From: DAOUBP01 sp034432655
Lineage (GTDB): Bacteria; Chloroflexota; Anaerolineae; CG2-30-64-16
Reading direction: 5' to 3'
NCBI GenBank assembly: GCA_034432655.1
Contig: DAOUBP010000038.1
Span: forward strand, 1 to 64,000
DNA length: 64,000 nt
The notes beneath the pieces were generated by a model. The model ran no database searches, had not been told where the DNA came from, and saw only the letters and a program-made list of their open reading frames with translations. Below are positions 1 to 7,125 of the stretch, piece by piece; the stretch's first letter is position 1; each line of letters starts with the position of its first letter. The position numbers and the translations under genes are program-made.

Positions 1-94
1 CATGAATGGATCGGGCTACCTGGCAGCGTCCGGTGAACCGGACTTGGGCGCGGTGCTGTCGGCATGGCAACATACGCGCCAGGTGACCCACTAG
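1..94 (+). CDS. 3' end of an unidentified gene (partial)
   Basis: An open frame enters from the left edge and ends with TAG at 92-94. About 30 residues are visible, ending in RQVTH. Nothing in it identifies a family. It could be the end of the gene upstream of the 490-aa protein, but a fragment this short could also be chance. Confidence 0.3.
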   Translation, partial: MNGSGYLAASGEPDLGAVLSAWQHTRQVTH

Positions 95-169
95 AGTCGT
101 CACTACGAGGGGTTGCTCTCAGTGCAACTGACTTCACATATCACAACACCATCACTCAGGGTAGCGCAC

Positions 170-1642
170 ATGGGGATCAATCTCAACCTGCACAGCCAGT
201 CCATGGCGGCCACCGACGCTTTCCTCCATCCGTGGGTACGGCCGTTGAGGGTGTGTTTCCTGCCTGGGGTTACCACGCCCCTGTTGGCGCGGGCGGCCGA
301 GGAACTGCTAGCCAGCTTTCGCCGGTCAGGGCATGAGGTACAAGCCGCGCCGGACGATACGACCGATGTGATCTTCACCACCGCGCCTTTCGGCCAGCCA
401 CTGCGCTGGCGCGACGCCCTTTTCTTCCAGGCACGCCGGCAGTTTGGCCTGCGCCGTATGCCGACCGTGTGGACCCTGATCCATGTACAGCCGGATGCCT
501 GGCACCGGCTGCTGGCGCATCTGGAGGCCGCGCTGGCGCGTGAGCCGGCCGATCCTGCAGATTTTGCTTTTCCGGGGCTGGCGCCGACTGCCTATCGCAC
601 GCTGATCGAACAGGGCCGCCGCGGCGGGCCGGTGTTGGCCGCAGAGCGCCTCCTGCAGGCGCAAGCGATGTGCCTGCGCCTGCTGGTGCTGGTGGGCGAC
701 GAGGCGGTCGAGTACGCGCATCATTTCGACCTGGTCGGATCGGTGGCGCGCGTGTCCGGGGAGCAGCCGGGTTTCTACGAAGATGTGGTGTGGCGTGTGG
801 CCACCGCGATCAGCGCCGCAGAGATCGGCAAGCACCAGGTCGTCCCGCCGGCCATCCCGGCCGAGGTGTGGTCCGGCCTGGCGGGTCCGGCCGCCATGCG
901 CCGGGCCAGCCTGGAGTTAGGCCGTCGCAATTTCTTCACCGAGATGGTGCGCATTGCCGATCTGGTGGCCGTGCCGGCCCTGCAAGACGCGATCGCCAGC
1001 CAGTACAGCGAAGGCTGTTTCGGCACCTGGGAGCCCGGTTTGAACGCGTTGTTGGTGACCGTTACGGGGAGCGCCCGGCCGGTGGACAAGGGCAACCTGA
1101 CCGACGATGACCTGGCCGTCATCGTCGGCGCGCAGGAAGACGGCCGGGGCGTCCTGGTGCGGCAGGTGGTCGGCCTGCGCAACGATCCCCCCTCCTCGGA
1201 GGGGTTCGAGATGTGGGATATAGACGAGGCGTTGCCGCGCGTTGCGCTGGACGGCATCGGCGAGGTGCCGGTGGCGCGTTCGAAGCTGCACGGCCATCGC
1301 GGGGTGGCGGCCTATGACCCGGCCTGGGTCGAGTATGTCCCGCTGCCCCCGGCATACTTTGCCTATCCCGTCACCTGCGGCACGTACGCCCAGGCCCAAG
1401 GGCTGCGGGCTGCATTTGCTCGTGCGCAGGCGCTGCGCAATCCCGCCGACCCGCGCCAGGTCGTCTTCACCCTCTTGCCCACCCACGGCGTCTTTATCGT
1501 CGAGAAGTGGGTCCCCGGCAAAGCACCGTTTCAGGTGATCTGGGAATACATGGACACCGGCCGGCTGCAGATCACGCGCACTGTGCCGCAAGGGCCTGAG
1601 GTCTTCGTGCCGCGCGCGTTGGCGGCTGAAGCGGCAGGATAA
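170..1642 (+). CDS. Hypothetical protein, 490 aa, family not recognised
   Basis: I chose ATG 170 because it follows a short purine stretch; the frame also opens upstream at TTG 113. The protein appears soluble, with no signal peptide or membrane segment. The first third mentions no known motif but has a Rossmann-like alternation (VRPLRVCFLPG, then a helix with EELLASF). The C-terminal third is rich in aromatic residues and prolines. It ends 7 bases before a DUF2344 gene, so the two are probably co-transcribed. DUF2344 proteins normally follow a large radical SAM protein, but this protein has no CxxxCxxC motif, so it is not that partner. Function unknown. Confidence 0.7.
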   Translation: MGINLNLHSQSMAATDAFLHPWVRPLRVCFLPGVTTPLLARAAEELLASFRRSGHEVQAAPDDTTDVIFTTAPFGQPLRWRDALFFQARRQFGLRRMPTVWTLIHVQPDAWHRLLAHLEAALAREPADPADFAFPGLAPTAYRTLIEQGRRGGPVLAAERLLQAQAMCLRLLVLVGDEAVEYAHHFDLVGSVARVSGEQPGFYEDVVWRVATAISAAEIGKHQVVPPAIPAEVWSGLAGPAAMRRASLELGRRNFFTEMVRIADLVAVPALQDAIASQYSEGCFGTWEPGLNALLVTVTGSARPVDKGNLTDDDLAVIVGAQEDGRGVLVRQVVGLRNDPPSSEGFEMWDIDEALPRVALDGIGEVPVARSKLHGHRGVAAYDPAWVEYVPLPPAYFAYPVTCGTYAQAQGLRAAFARAQALRNPADPRQVVFTLLPTHGVFIVEKWVPGKAPFQVIWEYMDTGRLQITRTVPQGPEVFVPRALAAEAAG

Positions 1643-1649
1643 AGGGGTT

Positions 1650-2306
1650 ATGGCCGAGACTTATGCGCAACGCATGCGCGTCACCTTCGCCACCGACGAC
1701 ACCGTGAAGTACGTCGGCCACCTGGACATGCACCGCGCCTGGGAACGGGCGATCCGCCGGGCGCAGCTGCCGCTGGCGTACACCCAGGGCTTCAACCCAC
1801 AGCCGCGGCTCCAATTTGCGGCCGCGCTGCCGGTGGGGTTCACCGGCGAGGCCGAAGTGGCCGATGTCTTCTTGAACGAGGCGGTGGCGCCGGACGAGTT
1901 CCTGGCGCGCCTGGCCGCGGCGCTGCCGCCCGGCATCCGCCCCTATCGCGCCGAACCGGTCCCGCGCGAGCTGCCGTCGCTGCAATCGCAGGTGTGTGGG
2001 GCCACTTACCGGGTCGAGGTTGAGGCGGACGAGCCGGCTGAGGCTTTTGCCGCGCGCCTGGCCGCGTTTCTGGCCCGGCCGGAGGCGTGGCGCGCGCGGC
2101 GCAAGGGCAAAGAGATGGACCGCTACGACCTGCGGCCGCTGGTGCAAGCGCTGACCTACCTGGGGCCGTGCGAGTTGGGCCACGCGTTCGAGGTGGTCAT
2201 GCGCGCCGAGCCCGGCGCCACCGGCCGGCCCGATGAGTTATTGGCCGAGCTGGGGCTGGAAACGGCCGCGCGGCGGATCGTGCGGGTGGGGTTGGTGTTC
2301 GGGTGA
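1650..2306 (+). CDS. DUF2344 / TIGR03936-type radical SAM-linked protein
   Basis: The 218-aa protein has the family's N-terminal signature: an RVTFATDDTVKYVGHLD-like strand, then RAIRRAQLPLAYTQGFNPQPRL at about residues 40-60, and LPVGFTGEAE. In other genomes it is encoded after, or fused to, a B12-binding radical SAM protein; its biochemical role is not settled. Here it overlaps nothing, starts 7 bases after the preceding stop with AAAGGGG upstream, and its immediate neighbour is an unrelated unknown protein. The family call rests on sequence memory. Confidence 0.8.
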   Translation: MAETYAQRMRVTFATDDTVKYVGHLDMHRAWERAIRRAQLPLAYTQGFNPQPRLQFAAALPVGFTGEAEVADVFLNEAVAPDEFLARLAAALPPGIRPYRAEPVPRELPSLQSQVCGATYRVEVEADEPAEAFAARLAAFLARPEAWRARRKGKEMDRYDLRPLVQALTYLGPCELGHAFEVVMRAEPGATGRPDELLAELGLETAARRIVRVGLVFG

Positions 2307-2371
2307 TGGGGAACTGAGGGGACTCAGGGAATTGAGGGAAGGCGGAGAATTGATCGAAGCCGGAGGGGCAA

Positions 2372-2436
2372 GCATCCTCAGATGAGACCTTCGGGACGCG
2401 GCCGTTCGCATCTGAGCCGCTCGCATCGGAGGATGC
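2372..2436. repeat. Inverted-repeat element A, copy 1
   Basis: The left arm GCATCCTCAGATG and right arm CATCGGAGGATGC are near-complementary and enclose a GC-rich core containing GCCGTTCGCATC. A closely related copy with perfect arms lies at 9198-9266. Together they look like a small non-coding dispersed element (REP/MITE-like). It fills most of the 167-base gap between the DUF2344 gene and the FAH gene. Just upstream (2311-2356) is a degenerate run of ACTGAGG/ATTGAGG-like units. Confidence 0.6.
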
Positions 2437-2473
2437 GAACACCGCGGCTTTGCAACGATAAGAGGGAGGACTC

Positions 2474-3367
2474 ATGCGTTTACTCACCTTCTTCGCCGAC
2501 GAGCAGCCCCGGCTGGGGGCCTTGATGGACGGCGACCGGGTGGTGGACCTGGCTGCGGCGCAGGGGGCGGTGACGGGGCGGCCGCCGGCCATCACAACCA
2601 TGCGGCAGCTCATCGAGGCGGGGCCGGAGGTCTGGGCGCGGCTGGCGGCGGACCTGGCGCGAGGGGATGTGGCTGCGTTCAGCCGGCCGCTGGCCGAGGT
2701 CCGGCTGGCCGCGCCGGTGCAGCCATCCAAGATCTGCGCAATCGGCCTGAACTACATGGAACACGTGCTGGAAGGCGGCCGCAAACCGCCGGAGCGGCCG
2801 GTGCTGTTCGCCAAGCTGCCCACCAGCGTGATCGGCCCCGGCGACGAGATCCGCTGGGAGCCAGCGCTGTCGGACAAGATTGACTTCGAGGCGGAGCTGG
2901 CGGTGGTGATCGGCCGGACGGCCCGGCGGGTGAAGGCAGCCGACGCCTACGACTACGTGTTCGGCTATACCTGCGCCAACGACGTGACCGCGCGCGACCT
3001 GCAGGAAGCGGACGGCCAATGGGTGCGCGCCAAGTCGTTCGACACCTTTTGCCCGCTGGGCCCGTGGATCGTCACCCGCGACGAGATCGCGGAGCCACAC
3101 GGCCTGCCGATCCGCTGCGAGGTCAACGGCGAGGTCATGCAGCAGTCGGCCACCGATATGCTGATCTTCCGCATCCCGTTTCTGATCGAATTTCTCTCGC
3201 GTGCCTTCACCCTGTTGCCCGGCGACCTGATCCTCACCGGCACGCCGCCGGGGGTGGGCCACTACCGCAAGCCGCCGCGTTATCTGACAGATGGCGACGT
3301 GGTAACCGTGACGGTCGAGGGGATCGGCGCGCTGACCAACACTTGCCGGACGGAAATCCTGACCTGA
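2474..3367 (+). CDS. Fumarylacetoacetate hydrolase (FAH) family protein
   Basis: The 297-aa protein has an N-terminal domain (1-75) and the FAH catalytic fold from about 80. Visible motifs are KICAIGLNYMEH, the metal-ligand segment DFEAELAVVIG (Glu-x-Glu) and ANDVTARDLQ with a downstream Asp, then the closing GDLILTGTPPGVG. Family members hydrolyse or isomerise 2-oxo/4-oxo acid intermediates (fumarylpyruvate, 2-hydroxyhepta-2,4-dienedioate and similar) using Mg2+ or Mn2+. The substrate cannot be told from sequence. RBS AGAGGGAGG lies just upstream. The next gene, LarA-like, follows after 38 bases, suggesting a hydroxyacid/oxoacid catabolic pair. Confidence 0.85.
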   Translation: MRLLTFFADEQPRLGALMDGDRVVDLAAAQGAVTGRPPAITTMRQLIEAGPEVWARLAADLARGDVAAFSRPLAEVRLAAPVQPSKICAIGLNYMEHVLEGGRKPPERPVLFAKLPTSVIGPGDEIRWEPALSDKIDFEAELAVVIGRTARRVKAADAYDYVFGYTCANDVTARDLQEADGQWVRAKSFDTFCPLGPWIVTRDEIAEPHGLPIRCEVNGEVMQQSATDMLIFRIPFLIEFLSRAFTLLPGDLILTGTPPGVGHYRKPPRYLTDGDVVTVTVEGIGALTNTCRTEILT

Positions 3368-3405
3368 GGATGATGTGGCCGCCAGTTTTGAAAGGAGAGA
3401 GGACC

Positions 3406-4713
3406 ATGCCAGCACAAGTCATCACCCTTCCCTGGGGCAATGAAGAGTTGCGATTGGAGCTGCCGCCGGCCTGGCAGGTGCAGGGGGTCCTGACCCCGGC
3501 CGCCTTGCCCGGGGTGCCTGATCCGATGGCCGAGGTGCAGCGCAGCCTGGCCGCGCCCATCGGTGCCCCGCGGCTGAGCCAGCTGGCGCGGCCCGGCGCG
3601 CGCGTGGCGCTGGTGGTGGACGACGGCAGCCGGCCCACGCCGGTCTCGCTGATCGCGCCGGCCGTCATCGCGGAGCTCGAGGCCGCCGGGGTCCGTCGTG
3701 AGGATATCACGGTTGTCCCGGCCCTGGGCCTGCATCGCCCCATGACAGAGGCGGAGCTGGCCGAGCGGCTGGGGTCTGAGGCCTTCGCCGGGCTGCAGTG
3801 GGAGAACCACGATTGCGATGACGCCAGCCGTTTGGTCGAACTGGGCACGACGACGCGCGGGACGCCGGTGCTGCTCAATCGAACCGTGGCCGGGGCCGAC
3901 CTGGTGGTGTCCATCGGCTGCATCGAGCCGCATATCATCGCCAGCTTCGGCGGCGGTTACAAGAACCTGGTGCCAGGGGTGGCCGGCCGCATCACGGTGG
4001 CCCATAACCACGGCTTGAACTGCACCCCTGACACTTTCAACAACGTGGGCCAGCCTATCGAGCGCAACCCCATGCGGCTCGACCTGGAAGAGGCCGGCCG
4101 CATGCTCGTGCCGCCGGTGTTCATCGTCAACGCAGTGATCAATGACCGCCGCGAGATCGTGCAGATGGTGGCCGGGGACGGCGTGGCAGCCCACCGGGAG
4201 GGGGTCAGGACCAGCGCTGCGATCTTTGGGGTCAAGGTGCCGGGCGAGGCGGATGTGGTCATCACCAACTCGCGGCCGATGGACCAGGACTTACGCCAGG
4301 GGGTGAAGGCGCTGGCGAACACGGTGCGGGCGATGAAGCCGGGCGGTGTGCTGATCACGCTGGTGCGCGCGGACGAGGGGGTTGGCGTCTTCGGGCTGGC
4401 CAACCGCAAGCTGATGAGCCGGGGGATGCTCAGCGTCGTCGCACCGCTCTTGATCCGGCTGGTCCCCAAGCTGAAGCTGAAAGGCATGGGGGAGGAAGAC
4501 CGTTTCTTCCTGTACTTTGCGCTCCAGGCGATGCGCCGCGGCCTGCTGCTGATGTACGCGCCGACTATCCCGGCTGCCACCAAAGAGAACCTGCCGTTCG
4601 TGCTGTTCCGAGACACGCCCGGCGCGGCCGTGGCCGAGGCTGCCAGACGTTTCCCCGCAAAGGCGGACGTCCTGGTCTTCCCCTACGGCGGCAGCACGTA
4701 TCCGATCTTGTGA
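3406..4713 (+). CDS. LarA-like nickel-dependent lactate racemase family protein (DUF2088)
   Basis: The start ATG 3406 is chosen from the strong AAAGGAGAG RBS 6-13 bases upstream; the frame is open further 5' but overlaps the FAH gene. At 435 aa it matches the usual family length. It carries the N-terminal DUF2088 core (VALVVDDGSRPTP around residue 70) and the conserved SFGGGYKNLVPGVAG with HNHG near residues 185-205. LarA uses a nickel-pincer nucleotide to racemise 2-hydroxyacids; many homologues act on substrates other than lactate. No larB/C/E cofactor genes are in the window. With its FAH neighbour it may serve 2-hydroxyacid or sugar-acid catabolism (inference). Confidence 0.82.
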   Translation: MPAQVITLPWGNEELRLELPPAWQVQGVLTPAALPGVPDPMAEVQRSLAAPIGAPRLSQLARPGARVALVVDDGSRPTPVSLIAPAVIAELEAAGVRREDITVVPALGLHRPMTEAELAERLGSEAFAGLQWENHDCDDASRLVELGTTTRGTPVLLNRTVAGADLVVSIGCIEPHIIASFGGGYKNLVPGVAGRITVAHNHGLNCTPDTFNNVGQPIERNPMRLDLEEAGRMLVPPVFIVNAVINDRREIVQMVAGDGVAAHREGVRTSAAIFGVKVPGEADVVITNSRPMDQDLRQGVKALANTVRAMKPGGVLITLVRADEGVGVFGLANRKLMSRGMLSVVAPLLIRLVPKLKLKGMGEEDRFFLYFALQAMRRGLLLMYAPTIPAATKENLPFVLFRDTPGAAVAEAARRFPAKADVLVFPYGGSTYPIL

Positions 4714-4728
4714 GTCAGCCCGTGCGCG

Positions 4729-4753
4729 GCCGAACGACTGAAGCCGTTACTAC
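4729..4753. repeat. Partial copy of inverted-repeat element C
   Basis: The segment GAACGACTGAAGCCGTTAC, in the convergent gap between the LarA gene and lysK, resembles the right half of the element at 8387-8440 inside the homoaconitase gene. The similarity is short, so the assignment is tentative. Confidence 0.35.
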
Positions 4754-5898
4754 AAGGGGCATGTGAGCCGGCGCAGCGCGTCGGCCAGCACCTCGACCCC
4801 GCGCAGCCATTCGGCGATTTCCACGTGCTCCTCCGGCGTGTGGTCCAGGCTGCTGTCGCCGGGGCCATACGCCAGGATGGGGCAGTTCCAGACCGGGCCG
4901 ACCACGTTCATGTCCGAGGTGCCGGTTTTGAGCAGGAAGTTGGGCGCGCCGCCCTGGCCCCGCACCGCTGCGACGAAGGCGCGCACCAGGGGCGTATTCT
5001 TCTCCGCCCGGTAGGCACGTTCTTCGCCGCTGAACCGGAATGTGCCGTTGCCATCCACGCTCACCAACAGCCGCTTGAAGGTCTCCGGTGTCACGCTCTC
5101 CGGCAAGCGGAACCCCATGCGCATCTCGGCGGTCTCCAACAAACCGTCGTCGCTGGAGGCAAAGTGTCGCAGCGACGGCTGCACCTGCTCCCAGACCCGT
5201 TCCCGGCCGGTATTCAGCTCCTCGACCAGCTCCTGCACCCGCCGCCAGTAGGCGAAGGCCATCTCCGGCGCGCTGGCGGCCGGCCCGGCTGTGTGGCTCA
5301 TTAGGCGCTGGAACTCCACATCGGCCAGCAGACGGCCCTTGTAGCCCAGCGCCACACGCTGCCAGCCGGTCGGCTCGCCGATCACCACCATGTCCGGCTT
5401 GCGCCGCCGCGCCAGATGGCGCGCGCCTTTCGAGGTCGCGGCCTCTTCTTCTACCGCGCCGGCGATCACGATGCGCCAGCCGGGCTGCGGGCCCACCAGC
5501 GCCGCGGCCGTGGCGAACGCGGCCAGCGGCCCCTTTGCGTCCACCGCGCCGCGGCCGTACAACCGCCCGCCGCGTTCGTGGACACGCGGGAACCCGCGCA
5601 CCGTGTCAATGTGGCCGAGGAGGAGGAGTTCTTGCGGATTGCGTACTGCATACTGCGTATTGCGTACTACGGATTGTGGATTGGGGATTGGTTCAGCTTC
5701 CAGCTTCCAGTTTCCAGCGCCCAGCACGCCGACCGCGTTGCCGGCCGCGTCGCGGTGGGCGGAGAAGCCGTGGTCGCGCAGCCAGGCGACCAGGTGCTCG
5801 ACGGCCGGCCGTTCCTCGCCGGAGGGGGAGGGGATTTCGAGCAGTTCGCGCAACAGGCGCAGGCCGCTGGCGATGATGGCTTGGGAGGATTCCCTCAT
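4750..5898 (-). CDS. lysK: [LysW]-lysine hydrolase, M20 peptidase family (LysK)
   Basis: It releases lysine (or ornithine) from the C-terminal Glu of LysW, the last step of the LysW pathway. It is an M20 metallopeptidase with metal-site motifs LLLGHIDTV and GRGAVDAKGPLAA, EEEAATSKGARH and the C-terminal GDSSLDHTPEEH; the dimerisation domain lies between. Start ATG 5898 has GAGGTG at -9; an upstream extension to 5985 would overlap the previous gene. Length is 382 aa. Residues about 58-87 are encoded by three consecutive heptamer arrays (TTCCAGC, GGATTGG and GCGTACT types) and read NPQSVVRNTQYAVRN. This insertion lies just before the first metal-site strand and should be absent from relatives. 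Last gene of the lysine operon. Confidence 0.88.
   Translation of the reverse strand: MRESSQAIIASGLRLLRELLEIPSPSGEERPAVEHLVAWLRDHGFSAHRDAAGNAVGVLGAGNWKLEAEPIPNPQSVVRNTQYAVRNPQELLLLGHIDTVRGFPRVHERGGRLYGRGAVDAKGPLAAFATAAALVGPQPGWRIVIAGAVEEEAATSKGARHLARRRKPDMVVIGEPTGWQRVALGYKGRLLADVEFQRLMSHTAGPAASAPEMAFAYWRRVQELVEELNTGRERVWEQVQPSLRHFASSDDGLLETAEMRMGFRLPESVTPETFKRLLVSVDGNGTFRFSGEERAYRAEKNTPLVRAFVAAVRGQGGAPNFLLKTGTSDMNVVGPVWNCPILAYGPGDSSLDHTPEEHVEIAEWLRGVEVLADALRRLTCPL
5635..5724. repeat. Three adjoining heptamer arrays inside lysK
   Basis: Reading the + strand, GCGTACT/GCGTATT units (5635-5676) are followed by GGATTGT/GGATTGG units (5671-5691) and TTCCAGC-type units (5692-5724). All three have a 7-base period but different sequences. 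The block leaves the lysK frame open. Confidence 0.8.
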
Positions 5899-5981
5899 GG
5901 TACACCTCAGTTTTGGTCGTTGACTGGAGTCGAGGCTGTGCGAAGCCTCCTTTAGGATTAGCCGGTCTCTCTGTCCGGGCG

Positions 5982-7058
5982 TCAAAGCGCCTGAAGGCTC
6001 GATTCCGTTGTTCTCCTGATGATTTCATCCGTTACCTGATCCGTGCTGGCCCGTCCGCTCAGGTCGGGTGTGACGATGCCGGCAGCGACCGTGGCTTGCA
6101 CCGCATGGCGGACGCGCGTCGCGGCCGCGGCCTGTCCCAGGTGATCCAGCAGCAGCGCGGCCGACAGGATCGCGCCGATCGGGTTGGCGATGCCGCGGCC
6201 GGCGATGTCGGGCGCGCTGCCGTGCACCGGCTCGAACACCGCGACCTGTCCTGCGCCCACATTGGCCGACGGCGCTACGCCCAGCCCGCCCGCCAGCCCC
6301 GCGGCCAGGTCCGACAGGATGTCGCCGAAGAGGTTGGTGGTGACGATGACGTCGAAGCGGGTCGGGTCCTTCGCCAGCCACATCGCGGCCGCGTCCACCA
6401 GCAGCTCCTCGACCTGCACGTCCGGGTAGTCCCGCGCGACGGCCAGGCAGCTTTCCCGGAACAGGCCGTCGGTGAGTTTGAGGACGTTGGCTTTGTGGAT
6501 AACGGTAACTTGGGGCCTGGTAGATTGGTAATTTGGTTCCAGAGATTGAACATTTGTGGTTTGCAGTTTGCGGTTTGCTCGTTGCCGTGCTTGCTCAAAC
6601 GCCACTCTTGCGATGCGCTCGCTGGCCTGGCGGGTGATAACGCGCTCGACGATGGCGGTATCGGGGTCCTCCCAACGCTCGCGGCCGCTGTAGAGGCCCT
6701 CGGTGTTTTCGCGCACGATGAGCAGGTCAATCGGCCGGCCGCCCGGCACCAATTGGACGGTCGGCCGCAGGTTGGCGTAGAGGTCGAAGTGGCGGCGCAG
6801 GGCCAGGATGGGGGAGCGGTAGCCTGCCACCTCTCCTGTTGTTGGCGACTGTGTAGCGCCGAACAGCGTCCCATCGGCCGCGGCCACGGCGCGCAGGGTC
6901 TCGTCGGGCAGGGCTGTGCCGCGGCGGAGGAAGCAGTCCCAGCCGGCATCGGCCTCGACGAAGCGCACATCCGGCAGCACGGCCGCCAGCACGCGCGCCG
7001 CCGCGGGGATCACCTCCCGGCCGACGCCGTCGCCGGGGATCAGACAGATCGTTGGCAT
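5982..7058 (-). CDS. Homoisocitrate dehydrogenase (isocitrate/isopropylmalate dehydrogenase family)
   Basis: It catalyses NAD-dependent oxidative decarboxylation of homoisocitrate to 2-oxoadipate. The family is clear from IPGDGVG at the N-terminus, the LYANLRP segment, VRENTEGLY, HKANVLK, NLFGDILSDLAAG and EPVHGSAPDIAGRGIANP. Start ATG 7058 places MPTICLIPGDG at the N-terminus; an open extension to 7136 is not needed. Family members differ only subtly in substrate, so homoisocitrate is inferred from its place between homoaconitase and lysK; 3-isopropylmalate remains possible. Residues about 159-180 (KLQTTNVQSLEPNYQST) are encoded by TTTGCAG heptamers and GGTAGATT-like units and look inserted before the VTVIHKAN strand. 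Confidence 0.85.
   Translation of the reverse strand: MPTICLIPGDGVGREVIPAAARVLAAVLPDVRFVEADAGWDCFLRRGTALPDETLRAVAAADGTLFGATQSPTTGEVAGYRSPILALRRHFDLYANLRPTVQLVPGGRPIDLLIVRENTEGLYSGRERWEDPDTAIVERVITRQASERIARVAFEQARQRANRKLQTTNVQSLEPNYQSTRPQVTVIHKANVLKLTDGLFRESCLAVARDYPDVQVEELLVDAAAMWLAKDPTRFDVIVTTNLFGDILSDLAAGLAGGLGVAPSANVGAGQVAVFEPVHGSAPDIAGRGIANPIGAILSAALLLDHLGQAAAATRVRHAVQATVAAGIVTPDLSGRASTDQVTDEIIRRTTESSLQAL
6517..6582. repeat. Short-unit repeat block inside the homoisocitrate dehydrogenase gene
   Basis: The + strand shows GGTAGATTGGTAATTTGG (octamer-like, as at 11798-11850) and then TTTGCAG/TTTGCGG/TTTGCTC (period 7). The insert is a multiple of three and keeps the gene open. Confidence 0.65.
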
Positions 7059-7125
7059 AGAGTCTTCGCTTTCAAAATGCTCATAGATTCCGGAACTCAC
7101 CTGATCACGTATCACGCACCACGCC

